A DNA stretch of 64,000 nucleotides from Lutraria lutraria (taxonomy: Eukaryota > Mollusca > Bivalvia > Venerida > Mactridae). A program made the translations under genes and the position numbers. Below, piece after piece: positions 1-12,469 of this stretch (position 1 is its first letter; each line of letters opens with the position of its first letter). The notes below the pieces were generated by a model. It ran no database searches and was not told where the DNA came from. It saw nothing but the letters and a program-made list of their open reading frames with translations. The stretch spans positions 10,893,093 through 10,957,092 of the forward strand of contig OZ026843.1 of NCBI GenBank assembly GCA_964023205.1. The letters are read 5' to 3'.

Positions 1-714
1 TGGGCAGATTTTAAATAAACGGTGCCATCTAACTAACCGTTGTATTATTGTACTTAACGGGCATATAGATTGATCATATTCAACTCGTACTATACTTATT
101 TTATGTCTACTCAATGCTACTCAAAAATGATAATATCATAAAAACATTATGCCAAATTATGGTAAATTCTTTGATAATTACCTTAGATAATTTAATTTAT
201 TTAAGGAGCAATTTGATTTTTTGTAAGAGTTATTGTCCTTCAATGGTTGAACATAAAATTTGAAGATATATATTGCAGTGTTCTTTAATTTTCTTTATCA
301 AATTAAATTGATATTGTGGTTTCGCAGCTTTCTACAGTAGGTTTTAATTGAAATGGATCTTCTTTTTCCTTAAATCTTCGAAAAATTGGCTACTCGCACG
401 GAATTCAATGTAAATTTAAAGAGACAATTACTTTGTCATCCTTTTTTAAAATCTGACATTAAGCAATTTTCTGTTTTGGGAACCTATATGTTTTCTAAAA
501 TCTGTCCACTCATTTTGATGTACTAATTCTTGCCATAATAAGCAAGCAGACTGATGCCTCTTTGCCATCATCTCAACATGATGGTAACATTGTCACTAAC
601 ACACGTTCTTGACATAAAAAATACACAGAATAATGCATGAAAAATATTATTAACGTAATAAAACAAACTTTTTTATTCCGAGGCGATTTGGAGGTGCAAG
701 AGGTGTTTATTGAG

Positions 715-1940
715 CAGTCGGGATATGATTCTACTCAGAATATCATTTTCAATGTTGTAAGAAGTTAAGATGCAGTTCTTCTTCCTGGTAATCTTCAGCA
801 ATTGGCATTAATTAGCAGCGTTTAACCTCATAAGCCATATGTGGGACCTCTAGACCAGTGAATCAAGGTCTCGTTGAAGCAGTATTTGGTCAGCCTCGTT
901 TTTGATAATCCGTTTAAGTAGGCAATCGTCAGCAAAGAGTTTGATCTTAGTTGAGGGGACACCATGTCAGCAATGTCGTTCACGTGGGTTAGACACATCA
1001 AGAGTCCTAACATCTGAACACGGTGTCAAGACTTGATCCAGTTGTTGGGCTAACCCCGTTACCCCATAGTGGCATATTTTATGTAGTAGCCTTCTGTTAG
1101 GCCGTGTCAAAATCCTAACTTAAGTCAAGCAACAATGTGTCTATTGTCTACGTGTGGTCTATTCTACGTGATAAGTCTTTGACTGTGTTCAGGAGCTCAC
1201 ATGCGTGATTGATTCTAAAGCCATGTTGGAAGGAGACTAGTGAATTATGTTTGTCAAGATATAGTTCGTTATACAACTGAAAACTATGTGCTCCATGACC
1301 TTGTCTGAAATTCATGTCAGGAAAACAGGTTTGTTATTTACTGGGTTGGTCTTGTCACTCATCTTAAACACTGCTGTGACGTTAGCGTCTTGTCACTCAC
1401 TTAAATAATTGGTACTTTGCTGGTATCATACGACTGCTTGAATATCACAAATAGTCCGGTGCAACTTCACTTGCCGCTATCTTCAAGATACGATGGGCAT
1501 GCAGCCTTCACGGGATGTAAATTAAGAAGTTTTTCTATATTTCTGGTGTGGTGAAGTGTACGTCGGGCATTGCAGGTAATAGTCCATCTGGTTCACGAGT
1601 GAATACAGAAGTGTATTGATCATTTAAAGCATTGCTTTTTGTAACTGGATCGCTCAGTAAACCGTTGTTTGTTTTCAATAAAGGGATACTACTCTTGCCA
1701 GACTTTTCCTCTTTGACATACGAGTAGTATTTCTTTGGGTTGTCGATAATACTGGCGTTCAAGTTGTTGTCAATGCATTGGGGCTTTTTTGATGGAATCT
1801 TTGACATGTTTACAAAGACGAAAGTATCTTTTTCCAGCGGTGACTGTCGCGGTTGTGCTTTCCTAAATACCAAGCTGTTTTCTTTTGCTGACAAAGTTGT
1901 CTAATTTCTTGGTTAAGTCATGGTAGATTCTACATTAGTG
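715..1940 (-). pseudogene. Decayed non-LTR (Jockey-type) retrotransposon reverse transcriptase
   Basis: On the minus strand, translating across frameshifts and stops recovers RT blocks in the expected order. They are a basic linker before the RT (about 1900-1540, with NPKKYYSYVKEEKSGKS and LNDQYTSVFTRE), a finger block around 1365-1290 (KMSDKTNPVNNKPVFLT), QHGFRINHACE near 1240-1195, a DLSxDFDTA block near 1130-1095, and KIKLFADDCLL near 950-915 carrying the FADD catalytic box. A short thumb-like block (ITRKK...YNIENDIL) follows at about 800-735. The order linker, fingers, palm, thumb and the FADD box fit the Jockey/CR1 side of non-LTR elements. No endonuclease domain is visible above 1940, and the end below 715 is unclear. 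Multiple frameshifts and stops make this an inactive fossil. Identification as an RT is firm; the clade is inferred. Confidence 0.88.
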
Positions 1941-2220
1941 TTATTTTCTTCTGTGGGGTATGCTACCTCCTAGATTCAATCAAAGTGCTTTTAAACAAAT
2001 TCCAATTATGCACAATGGTGTTCTGGAGAGGATTTTCTGCCAAAAGTATTGGTTTGGAACGTTTCACAAGTTTATTTAATTGTGATATACAGGCCAACGG
2101 TCCATACACAACAATATTTGCATTACAATATAATACATATGATTACAGTAGTATACTAGTATGCTATAGACACGATTATTCATTCACAAGATACATAGAG
2201 ATGGAATTTAACATACACAT
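1941..2220. other. Stretch with no recognised feature
   Basis: AT-rich sequence between the RT fossil and the minisatellite. No motif was recognised. Part of it may be the missing 5' portion of the retroelement. Confidence 0.5.
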
Positions 2221-2600
2221 GTAGATTGTAAAATACAACGCTACTCCAAATTACCCAGGTATTCAGATCGCCCTTTGAAGGATGACAATTTACAAAGATA
2301 GAGAACCATGAAAGTAAACATAGATTGTAAAATACAAAACTACATGTATTCAAAATATTCAGGATATCATTTTGAGACATCATAATCAACAAAGATATAT
2401 ATACATGTATGTTAACATAGATTGTAAAATACAACGCTATTCAAGATTATTAAGATGTTTAGAAACATCTTAATTAACTTATAGATATAGACACATGCAA
2501 ATTCACACAGATATTAATATAAAATACTATTCAATATATAATTAACCAGATATTATTTTGACCCTGTCCATAACACTCGAAAGAGGAGTGAGACAATATT
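2221..2600. repeat. Minisatellite, about 98-bp unit, three clear copies
   Basis: The anchor TAGATTGTAAAATACAA recurs at 2222, 2321 and 2418, giving units of 99 and 97 bp. Each is followed by a diverged tail with 'ATTCAA/ATTCAG...ATT'. A degenerate fourth unit starts near 2506. Open frames on both strands here come from the repeat. Confidence 0.8.
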
Positions 2601-2625
2601 GATAGATAGATAGATAGATAGATAT
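2601..2625. repeat. GATA tetranucleotide microsatellite
   Basis: Six uninterrupted GATA units directly follow the decayed end of the 98-bp minisatellite. Confidence 0.95.
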
Positions 2626-2989
2626 AAATACGATAAATATTAAATTGTAAATGAAGGAAAATCTAAGTTTTAAAGAAATTGATATACGTATATTAGACCG
2701 ATCGATGCATATATTAATACACACCCGTATAAACTTCTTGAAAGAAAACCATTTAACAAAAAATAATTGAAAAAGTTAGACAGTACCTGTTCCTTTGGTG
2801 CAATGCAATATGGAACGGGAACCAATTTACTATTGATGTTTAACTATTCGAATATCCTAGCAAGTTCACGGAAATTTTGTCAGTTTAGTAGGGTAGATAC
2901 ATTTTGATAGTTTAGTTAAACAGTATGGTGTAGGTTTGATCTTAAATATGATCGATCAATTTATCGGAAGTGAAGTGGTGTGTGTTCCA

Positions 2990-3172
2990 TTCTATAAATA
3001 GCGACCGCGTCATCAAGCTATCACTAGTTGATATCACGTGACCTGGGTGTACACATTGGTGTGTGTGTTCATGTAGAACGCTCGAGGGATAGCGCGCCAG
3101 TCCGCATTAGTTGTTTCGTCCTGAGGTTGATGTAATTATTGTCACAGCCATTCTTCTCTCTTGTTCGTAAGT
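2990..3172 (+). promoter_or_regulatory. Candidate TATA promoter with possible first exon and splice donor
   Basis: TCTATAAATAGCG at about 2992-3004 is a good TATA context, and a CACGTGAC E-box-like site follows near 3036. A consensus 5' splice site GTAAGT starts at 3167, so a short noncoding first exon from about 3025 to 3166 is possible. No matching downstream coding exon was found. The spacing is what makes this more than a chance TATA; it remains an inference. Confidence 0.28.
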
Positions 3173-3179
3173 TTGTTGG

Positions 3180-5330
3180 TTAATTTATCGTTTTGTTGTA
3201 TGTAGAATTTCAGTGTAATTATCGGTTCGCATTTGTTTGTTATCTATTTGATTCGTACCTTGTATGTTTCGGTCTTATCCATTTCGTACTAATCTGTCTC
3301 GTAATCATGGAAAGTTGAAAAGACCCTTTTATTAAAGTGACCTTTCACTTTGCATCACATTTACCCCTTAAAAGTAATAAATGATACCACCACTGGAGAG
3401 ATAGTACTTATTTGTACGGTGGTGTATGGATTCGTAAGGTGTCTCATTGTATCATGTTTTATATTGTATGGTATTCTTTTCTATGGGAACCATTTTTTCT
3501 TAGCTATTGACAATGTATTTCATAGTAAATATAATAGGTAATGCCATATTTTGTAATGACCTTTACATTTATTATGCAATTCATATTTTACCTTCCGAGT
3601 CGAATGTCACCATGACCTTTTCTGTTAACGACCGACGTTCCTGTTGACCATGTGCTTAACCTTGTCCTTTCGGACCGTCTTTAAGGGTTACTTTGGGTTA
3701 TTTATCATTAAGTAACTACCAGTATCTGTTTATTAGTGATTTTATTAATTAATGTTTAGTTGTCTCCCTTTCATTTGATTGTAGTATCAGGAATAGTTTG
3801 TCTTTTGTTTAATTTGTCCGGAGAAAGAAACATATCGTAAAAAAGTGAGTATATTACTGTACAGAGTATTTGTACCTTGTTGATAGACTAGCCTGTGCTA
3901 CAGCCCGCTGTTAAAGTTTCAATTGAAGACGACTCACTTGTAATGCTTATAAAGCGACCCCACAAAGCTACGAGATACATCAGTGTTCAACAATTTCTCT
4001 AACAAAATATGGTAATTCATATTCATCCAAAGATCAAGTATTTTCAAGGTAGGTGATAACAGTTTATTACTATTTATTAGACACTGTCTTCTATAAATAT
4101 TTTTCTTAAACAGAATATGCTAAGAGTGTTCATATAGAAAAAATAGAATACATAATTGTATTGGTCAACTGATGAACTGAACACCCTCCCTTGTAGAAAT
4201 AGTTATGCGCCGGTCCCGCAGACACTGAGAGAGATCACTACAGTTACAGTCTTTTATCCTTTGCACATACTCGTTCAGGCCATACATATTGATGGATCGG
4301 TTAACAACAAAACAGAATACATACAACATGAATTATAGAGTTTTCCTCGTGTTAAATGACTTTTATTGTATTTTCAGCTTACTTACATTTTTTGTATATT
4401 AATTTATTTGCATCTCATATGAATTATATTCCATGTAAATAATTTTGACTACAGTAGTGTGTTTTATTGGTTTAATTTAAAAACTATCAACTTGAATAAA
4501 CCAACGCAAAACACCGGTATTGAAGGTTAGATGTTGAGAAAATTAAGCATACTTGTTTTTGTATCACAGACAGAGACACACACATAAATGTGCAACATTC
4601 AATCTAGTAAGCGAATGTATTTGCGTACAGTTCATGCGAAGTTTTGTCAAGAGTGCTTTCTATAATACACACACGTCGGTACATAATTATTTAAATTATT
4701 TAAAAGCCTGTTGTGAAGTTTTACAAAGGGGACTAGCTGTCCTTATATACATACACATTTTTCCTGATGGAATGAGCCTATATTAGTACTGTTGTTTCTA
4801 GTTATTGTTGGGCGATATTCGAAATACATTTAGCAATAAGTTGCAGGTTGTTATTATCCAACATTTGACTTCAGATAAGGCAGTGTAATAATTGTTCTAT
4901 AAATGTATAGTAGTTCATATTGTCACAATAGTGATACAATGATTTGGTATGTATCATTACTATTACGTATGTTGACAGTGTTGATAAATCATCCTTTGGT
5001 TTTACTATTACACAACATTCATTTGTCATTTATCATTAAATGACAAATGTGTATTTAATTCATGTTTAGTTTGTGTTATTGTTTAACCTGACCTCAAACA
5101 GAGAAAAACACACAAACATGTAGACTCCAGTAGTAGACATACATAAAATTGCTTTAATTTTCCGAAAATGATCTGCAATAAGAATTGCATTATTTTATGT
5201 ACTAGTAGAGCGTGGTTTTCATGCAGCTGTTCAAACATAGAAAAGTCTTTGAGGAGAAAGCACGTCCGTTGTACATAACAGAAATCATAAAGTATATACC
5301 AGGGTCGGGATGATTCGGGTTTGGGAAAGG
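3180..5330. other. No gene recognised; one hairpin at 5020-5049
   Basis: AT-rich sequence with only short, protein-unlike frames. A second TATA-like string (CTTATAAAGCGACC near 3948) and an acceptor-like TTTTCTTAAACAG near 4103-4115 are present, but no reading frame joins them convincingly. Confidence 0.5.
5020..5049. repeat. Perfect 12-bp inverted repeat, 6-base loop
   Basis: CATTTGTCATTT and its exact complement AAATGACAAATG flank ATCATT. Function unknown; it may be a decayed palindromic element. Confidence 0.8.
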
Positions 5331-5333
5331 ACT

Positions 5334-5537
5334 GCTAGAAGTAGGGAGGTGTCGTTAGACCGACTTAATGCTACAGTGAGGTGATGCACGATGTAGCATT
5401 AGGAACCGCTTCTAGTCATCATAAGACATTATAGGCTTCGAAAAGTAGGAATCTCTCCGTCTAGTAACCATGCAGGACCTGGTCCAAAATGTCCACGATG
5501 ATGACTAGATCGGGTATACAAACCAGCTCTGTATACC
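5334..5537. repeat. Cluster of overlapping inverted repeats
   Basis: Four exact inverted repeats crowd about 200 bp. CTAGAAG (5335-5341) pairs with CTTCTAG (5409-5415). TAATGCTACA (5366-5375) pairs with TGTAGCATTA (5392-5401). TCTAGTCATCA (5411-5421) pairs with TGATGACTAGA (5499-5509). GGTATACA (5513-5520) pairs with TGTATACC (5530-5537). The right arm of the first pair shares bases with the left arm of the third, so those two folds exclude each other. The block is richer in GC than its surroundings and may be a foldback element, but no terminal repeats or target duplication could be fixed. Confidence 0.65.
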
Positions 5538-5892
5538 ATATGGGTGCCTACTCGAGACGAGCTTCTAATGTCATCCAAGTACAAAATTGAAATTGTTGCC
5601 ACACTGGGAAAATATTTTAACAATCATTTTGGTTTTACTTTCGTTGAGTCTCAGACTTCAAGTAGATAGGACGTGCTTATTTAGATACTAGCAATAGTGA
5701 AATGAAATTGATTCAAAAAGTTTTACAATCTTGACAATGTTAAATGTTTACAAAAGTTTAAAATAGATTGTAACCTGAAATATAGCGCAAGTCGAAAAGG
5801 CGCGGGGTAATGCCACTGGTCTTATCCGGATTCCGTGAAAAAACGAAGTAGATCACTCAAATAGAAAGACCCTGATATCTATACGCAAAACA

Positions 5893-6447
5893 TATACTCA
5901 GCAAAAAACAAAAAAACTTTACATTATTAATATTCATGTATTGATATTTAAATGCTCATTAAAGAAATAACCAAGGACAGACATCGTGACATTTTAACTG
6001 TCCACCCCGTTGAAGAATTCCAGGGGAAACAACTCAGAATTACTGATTTTTAAAAAAAACAGCATTATGGGTATTCTAACTATCCGTTCGTGGGCTGTTG
6101 ACCTGTTTTAATGTTATAAACATCAATACACGTATTGTTGTAAAGAAAACGAGTTTGATACTGAAAATGTCTAATCCTGATGAATGCAGTTTGAGTCAAA
6201 CATTGATATGTTTCAAATATCCTCCCTTTGAATTAAAATAAGAGCATATTTACTGTTGCATTTTCGGTCAACTGTTTGCATAAACTGTTAATTTCTTCAA
6301 CGAATTGTGTCGGCTCTTGTCCACTGCATATCATACCACTACTATTATCAATGCACGGGACCTTTAGGTGAATACACAGCCAAATAAAGTTGCGCCAATG
6401 GAAATCTTACTTAAAATATATAAAGTTTCTTTTTTTGTTGAGTATAT
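5893..6447. mobile_element. Tc1/mariner-like MITE, about 555 bp
   Basis: The left end TATACTCAGCAAAAAACAAA and the complement of the right end (TATACTCAACAAAAAAAGAA) form imperfect terminal inverted repeats of about 28 bp, each ending in an ACTTTA block. Ends beginning ACTCAGCAAAAAA and a TA-rich insertion context suit nonautonomous Tc1/mariner elements. The interior has no transposase-like frame. The superfamily is inferred; the TIR pair is seen directly. Confidence 0.72.
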
Positions 6448-6449
6448 AT

Positions 6450-8470
6450 AGTCAGTAATATTGTGATATTTTGTCTTTGAGTACATGTATGAATCAATTG
6501 ATACTCGTACATGCATGAAATCTGTGACTCATTTTATAAATAACTGATTAATTCGTAGATGTTCTTTTTGTAGCAGATGATTTATTTAACTATTTCCCGT
6601 TGCTTTCCACACCACACCACAAGCAGCCGTAGTGTTTCCCCATAAAGCGGTGTATCGCTTATCTGGAAACCGGCGAGTTATGACTGAAAAAAGAAAACAT
6701 TTTATTTTGAAGAAAAACATTTAAAAAAGTAAATTAAACGACAGAGCTTGAAGATTTAAATGTATCTCGCGAAATGAAATCAAATACAAAAATTCACCCT
6801 AATCGTATAATTATATTTTCACGATATTGTCAGTAGTTTAATGATATTTATTTAATGCGCATTTTAGAATACTCAAAAGATTAAGATATCAAGTAAATTG
6901 AGTTTTGTCACGATAAGCTCCGTGGTTTATATGAGAACGTCTTGTCTGGGAACAATCTAGCCTCCAAGACATTATAAAGTAAAGTTTGCTATAGCTCTTG
7001 AATTGGAAAAACATTTTTAAGATGGTCAATTTCATTGTCAATTACATTTTTGTTCCTTTCAATGATCACAAAAATTGTCAGACTTTCTGTTGTATACTAT
7101 AGGTGATATGTCAACGTATTTACATGAAATATAACTTTTAGATACCGCAGATGCGACGTAATCCTTGTTGTCATTTAGAACGAGGTTATTTTTGTTTCTT
7201 TGACATAATCAGTAAAATAAATAAATAATTAGTGAACACCGTCCTGAATAACTTATAAAAGGGAGAAAATCCAAACTTTAGTTTTTGCATCATAAACGTC
7301 AACAGTTGTTTCCCTTTGAAATCACTATCACATGACTGTATAATGGTTACTGCTCGGGTTCGTTTCGTCCGTTGGTGTACTGTAATTTATGATTAAATAT
7401 TCAATCGTGTTGTGTTTTTTCTAGCACAAATGAGCAGTCAAAACATCACATAGCTGTTCATGAACAACTTCCTTGACCTTTAGAAAATGTGTGCAAAACA
7501 ACAACATAGATGCGATTGTTCTCTTCGTAACACAATCAAATCAGAGAAGAACAATTTCGCTGTTATTTAGTTTATCATCTACCATCCGGAGGAAAATGAT
7601 AAACTGTTTGGAGCTAGAGTAAATCTATGTGTTGCTACTTGACCTAGGGACTGACATGGAGTCAGAGTTCGAGATTACAAAACTTGAGATCGGTCCCCGG
7701 TTTTAAATCTCATTTCTTATATTTTAATGTTCTTAAGTTAATTGTGATCAGCCAATAATGATATAATGATACTAATATTGAGTCGGACCTGGTACCTAAA
7801 TAATGTATTAGGAAACCTAATATTAATTATAGCTTATTTGGCACAATGTCTTCTTAACATTTCAACTTGACAAGGACACCCCAGTAAATATTGACAATAC
7901 ATTGAGGCATGATTCAAGACGTGATGTCTTTGACCAACTCATCACAGAGGACCTGTATCGCCGGGTCCTGAGATTGAACTCACGAAACTGAAATCATAAA
8001 CATAAAGAAACATAAACAATCTTTTCGCTGATAAAAGCTTTGGAAGAATAAGGAATCAATCTTCATCGTCAACCGTGGGTATTTGTGCAGTAAATATAAA
8101 AAGAACAGAACCACCAGCATTTTTAAGTGTAAGGGTTGGTGATATGATCGCACAATTGTACAATTCGTAAACGTTTAATTTGTATTACCCATTGCAACTA
8201 AAAGTCTTCAGATATCGATTAGGATTTCTCCGACTGAAGACTTGTGTCATCTCTTTTCGTTAAATTTTCAGGAATCAGGAGACAAATCCTAAGTTGAAAC
8301 ATATGCGGGAAACCCATTCCGCCAATAAGGAGGTTGATCTCGCTAAGCATGAGGTGTTAAAAGGCTTAAACAGTCTCAGGTTTATTTGTTCAGTTGTATT
8401 TGTCGTGTTTTCCCGTTTGCAGTAATGAAGTGCATAACGCGGAGATAATTCACAATCAAAGACTTGCTTT
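6450..8470. other. No gene recognised
   Basis: About 2 kb of AT-rich sequence without recognisable coding, repeats or promoter structure. A weak tRNA-like B-box on the minus strand near 7940-7990 is too poor to call. Confidence 0.5.
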
Positions 8471-8474
8471 TCTG

Positions 8475-8757
8475 TATCAGTAAACATGGTTTATATTACA
8501 GTGACTTGTATCTCGGTATCAGTAAAATGGTTTATATTTCCGTGACTTGTATCTCTATATCAGTAAAATGGTTTATATTTCCGTGACTTGTATCTCTATA
8601 TCAGTAAAATGGTTTATATTTCAGTGACTTGTATCTCTATATCATTAAAATGGTTTATATTTCAGTGACTTGTTTCTCGGTATCAGTAAAATGGTTTATT
8701 TATCCGTGACTTGTATCTCGATATCAGTAAAATGGTTTTCATTTCAATGATTTGCAC
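8475..8757. repeat. Minisatellite, 41-bp unit, seven copies
   Basis: Units starting TATCAGTAAAATGG occur at 8475, 8517, 8558, 8599, 8640, 8681 and 8722, each continuing with TTTATATTTC and GTGACTTGTATCTC. The first unit carries a one-base insertion and the last decays. Substitutions are concentrated in the TTYCG/TTCAG and CTCTA/CTCGG positions. Confidence 0.93.
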
Positions 8758-8867
8758 TGATTACATGAATATTTAATAGATTTGTAATCCGTCAGTATGT
8801 GTTCTAATCCATATATCGACAGGTCATGCCCTTCTATGACGATATGACAAACATTCAAATTTACTAA

Positions 8868-8985
8868 ATATGTAGAAGGGTCGGATAGTACTGGTTAGAA
8901 TACAGTCCAGGATTACGTGAACCAACTGCCGTATTGTATTTAAATGACATAAACCCACAGAAACGAAATGAAGCAGTTCATGAAA
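8868..8985 (+). mobile_element. SINE body fragment without tRNA head
   Basis: The string TAGTACTGGTTAGAATACAG, followed by CCAGGATTACGTGAACCAAC and a tail with GACATAAACCCACAGAAACG, aligns by eye with the SINE bodies at 10455, 49343 and 56345 (minus). The tRNA-related head is missing. Confidence 0.55.
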
Positions 8986-8999
8986 AATATTGCTGCAGA

Positions 9000-10450
9000 C
9001 ATTCATAAGTAAATACATGTCAAAGCGTGGTTCAATAATCAATTACACCAAACAGTAAACATTTTGATAGATTTGTGATTTCCCACTTAATTGTTAAGAA
9101 GTCGTAGCTCATGACCCAAGACAATCTACACACAGAATTGGTTATTTATTACAGGCGACACGTGCATTATCTTTAAAAGCATTGAACACATTCTGTGGGA
9201 TATACATGTATTTTTGATGTCTGACAATATTAATCAGTTCTTCATGAACCATCAGAAACCTGTAAAAAAACGATGGCTCCGCGTTTACGTTATTCAATAT
9301 GCTTCTTATATAGCATTACCATTAATGTATTCAAAATGTCCACCTTATGGTATCAGAATGTCAGTCTGTATTATTGTGTATTAAGAGCTTAGATTCTCTT
9401 CTAGTATTTTATCTATGCGTTGTCTCGGGGTTTAAAAGGTCAACTTTATTCTTTTCTAAGGGGTTGCGCACGAGATTTGCTTAAAATCCTAACACTAGAA
9501 TTTTCTTGTAATTGAAAAGCAGCAGCTAGCGCCTTCGCCATAAAACAACAACATTGATAACAACACCACCATTATCATCATCAACATTATCGTCACCCTT
9601 ATTCACAACAACAACGATGGCGACAAATATTTTTAGTCTCTTCAGATTAGTCGAAAAAATTGAATGTTTCTGATTTCCCGAATACCCTATTTTTTCCTGT
9701 GACCATACTCACCATTGACTTCTTATTTTGGCCCGATGATCAGTTCATTCACTGTCTGAGCTTTTTACCTTTCTTACGGCTTTCAATTATAATAATAATA
9801 AATCCCGACCTACCTACCTACCCTAACTTTTAATGAGCGTGTAACCCAAAACAATATTTTTTTACTCCGTAATAGAAAATATTCAAAATCGTATGTCACA
9901 ATGTGGAACAATTATGTTGTTAAAACTAAGTTTTAAATTTAATCGGTTCTATATCGGTTCGAAAATGATGCTCTATCCGTAACAAGAGCATCAGAACGAT
10001 TCCTCGAACCATGCCACATGATATATACTTAAAATATGTTATCAATTTATGGTTGTAATCCTTTAGTTTTGTACTTGTTTTTTTATGTCTGATCAAGTGT
10101 TGGTAATATATTTTTTACGTAAATCACTACTGAGTTCTTGTATTAATATCAGAAACTCTGTTCCAGACACAAAAAAACCGAAACCAAACCATTATCTAGT
10201 CTGAACACAATATTTGAGCAGTCTGTGAACGACTGTTTCATTGAATTTGCACTATTTTTCATCGAGTTCTGGTTTGTTATTGTAAATGGTTGTCTGGAGG
10301 TATTGTACAGCAGTGATGGTTATCACTGTATAAATAATAGTGTCTGTCTTTGCATGATAAATGACGTGTATGCTCCTTCTAAACAAATCAACATGTCCAT
10401 GTCTGCCGCACAAGACAAATCAGAAAACGTGTGCCAACTTATACACTACT
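9000..10450. other. No gene recognised; low-complexity patches
   Basis: Imperfect ACA/ATC triplet-rich DNA lies at about 9545-9620. A short CCGACCTACCTACCTACC string at about 9807-9825 resembles the inner TIR sequence of the element at 14724-15868 and may be a solo fragment of that family. Nothing else was recognised. Confidence 0.5.
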
Positions 10451-10454
10451 CAAT

Positions 10455-10705
10455 TTTAACAAGCGATCCGGAATCACGGTCGCGGCATATGATGCCCATC
10501 TAAGATAAAGTTGGCAATACTGGCAATTTCTCCATATGTGGAGTAATACCGGTTAGTACTGGTTAGCGTTACAGTCCACGAGAACCGGTCAGGTAAACCG
10601 ACCGCAACATAAAGATCGTTGAAAAAACGACGTTGAAACCACTCGGTAATGAAATGCAAGCGTCTAAAAATTAAAGCACTGTAAGACTGTGTGTCTATAT
10701 AATGC
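10455..10705 (+). mobile_element. tRNA-derived SINE, degraded
   Basis: A head remnant GCGATCCGGAATCACGGTCG (near 10463) matches the T-arm region of the SINE heads at 28993 and 57505, with the B-box core deleted. The body CCATATGTGGAG, TAGTACTGGTTAG, ACAGTCCACGAGAACCGGTC and AAACCGACCG is shared with the 49343 copy. The tail contains a GACGTTGAAACC motif equivalent to the usual GACGTTAAACCC. Confidence 0.68.
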
Positions 10706-10709
10706 ATAC

Positions 10710-12070
10710 TTCATACTTGCCATTATTCACTCCTTTTCAAATTACAAGGAAGCTTATTGTTTTCCTAGACTTTTAATGACAATTAAGTAATGGTGTTAAA
10801 AACACCGCAGACGTGCTAGTTATGTGTCTCAATTGTCTATAGAACTAGTATGGCTTAAAATATCACCGTTACGACAACAACGGTGTCATATATTTCCTAA
10901 CAAGCAGGTAATGATGGTTGTTAATTACAAGCCAGTATGATAGATGTACAGTTGTTAAGAGTTAAGCTATTTTAAGTAGGCATTGGTAGACATTTAATGA
11001 CTATTTACCGAGACAATATCGCCGTTTAGTGCCGTTCCGTTCTTCAATGATTAAAACAGACATTTATTTATGCCATTTCCAAACCGATTGTACGCTCCGA
11101 TGTCAACACGATTTGAAAACAGGAATCCTAGACAGATAGTTAACTGTGTTTGATGTTGTGTCGTGGTGATACATTTCTAAAAATAAAGGTCGTATGTCGT
11201 TAAATCATCAATTTGCTCAGATGTTTATTATTAGCTTAACAAGTAATATTTCACCTACGCTGTCATTTGCTGTCCTTATTTTCCTATGAACAAGGCATGC
11301 ATTAAGAGACACAATATCAGACAGTACATCATCATTACTTGGGATTAGTATTCTAACTTTCTACCAAACCAACGAAGCGGATGGGTAGTATGAACTATTG
11401 CTGCATCTAAGTTATATCAGTAATGTACAGCGACATTTTTATCTTGGTGAAGCCCAAATCAATTACTTTTTTTCCTTGTTTCCTTGAGACAAGAGAAACT
11501 TCAAATTGGCATTGAAAAACATGCAAGTCTCGAAGCCGTAACTGATAGGTCTTGATATGTTGATATGTATCACATAATAATGGGTACAGAATCATTAGTA
11601 TTATCAGAAGTTCTCAGAAATGAAAAAGGATATCAGAAACCGACAAGATATTGACTTTACCCCGGTCGGTAATTTGACAAGATGTTCTAACAAAGAGTCA
11701 TGTATCGTCTTTTGTTATTCACGGACGTTGAAGGACTAAAAATGGACTAAATTAGAACTTATCGCCATGACTACTATTTTCAAATATCAAAACCATGGCT
11801 CATAGTTACGACAAAGTACAAACCATGGGCAGTTTACAGATATTAAGCATTTTAACAGACCACATTCTTTATAAAACACCACTTTAAAAACGATGAACAA
11901 GTCGATCCCTTTAGTCATAAAAGACATAAAATTATCGTTAAGAAGGCATGTCAGGACTAGTATCCTATTTCCTTTAGTTGCGTCAGTTGATCGACAGTGT
12001 TCACGTGACATAAGTAAAGATTTCACCCCTTTCCTTTTCATACCGCATTTCTTTATTGTGTCTCATGTCG
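10710..12070. other. No gene recognised
   Basis: AT-rich intergenic sequence. The overlapping frames on both strands near 11787-12168 show no domain or splice support. Confidence 0.45.
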
Positions 12071-12072
12071 TA

Positions 12073-12465
12073 TCCCAGCAAACACACAACGTTATGACAA
12101 CGTTGTGTTTTAGTTGTGTATTGGTTGTATTTTTTTACAACGTTGTCACAACGTTGTTGCAACGTTGACAACTATTTAACACAGTGTTTTGGAATGTGTA
12201 GGAGAAAGTATCATAAAAGCAATGCATTTATGTATTGAACAGACACTGTAAAAATGCATACAGCATTGTTATCTGAAACTGGAAATATTTACAACGTTGG
12301 TACAACGTTGTGTAAACGTTGGGCTGCAACGTTGTGTAACAACCGTGCTGTAACGTTGTGAAAACGTTAGTAAGCAACGTTATCACAACGTTGTACTAAT
12401 GTTTTAGTCGCAACGTTGTTAGAGTAACGTTATATCAACGTTTTGACAACGTTGCCAATTTCAGT
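12073..12465 (+). mobile_element. Left AACGTT-repeat terminus beginning CCCAGCAAACAC
   Basis: The array begins CCCAGCAAACACACAACGTT and contains roughly fifteen AACGTT palindromes, mostly in ACAACGTTGT context, spaced about 12 bp apart and interrupted by about 110 bp of ordinary sequence near 12175-12290. The same terminal string occurs in inverse orientation at 20706-20717. Similar CCCAGCAAACA/AACGTT repeats are widespread in metazoan genomes. I cannot assign the superfamily. Confidence 0.72.
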
Positions 12466-12469
12466 GCAA

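Noticed and set aside
3940..4015. TATA box (CTTATAAAGCGACC) followed by ATG and a GTAATT donor
   Set aside because: The donor is weak and no exon downstream could be joined.
7935..7995. tRNA-like B-box on the minus strand (GAGTTCAATCTCAGG)
   Set aside because: No A-box at the right distance and no pairing stems.
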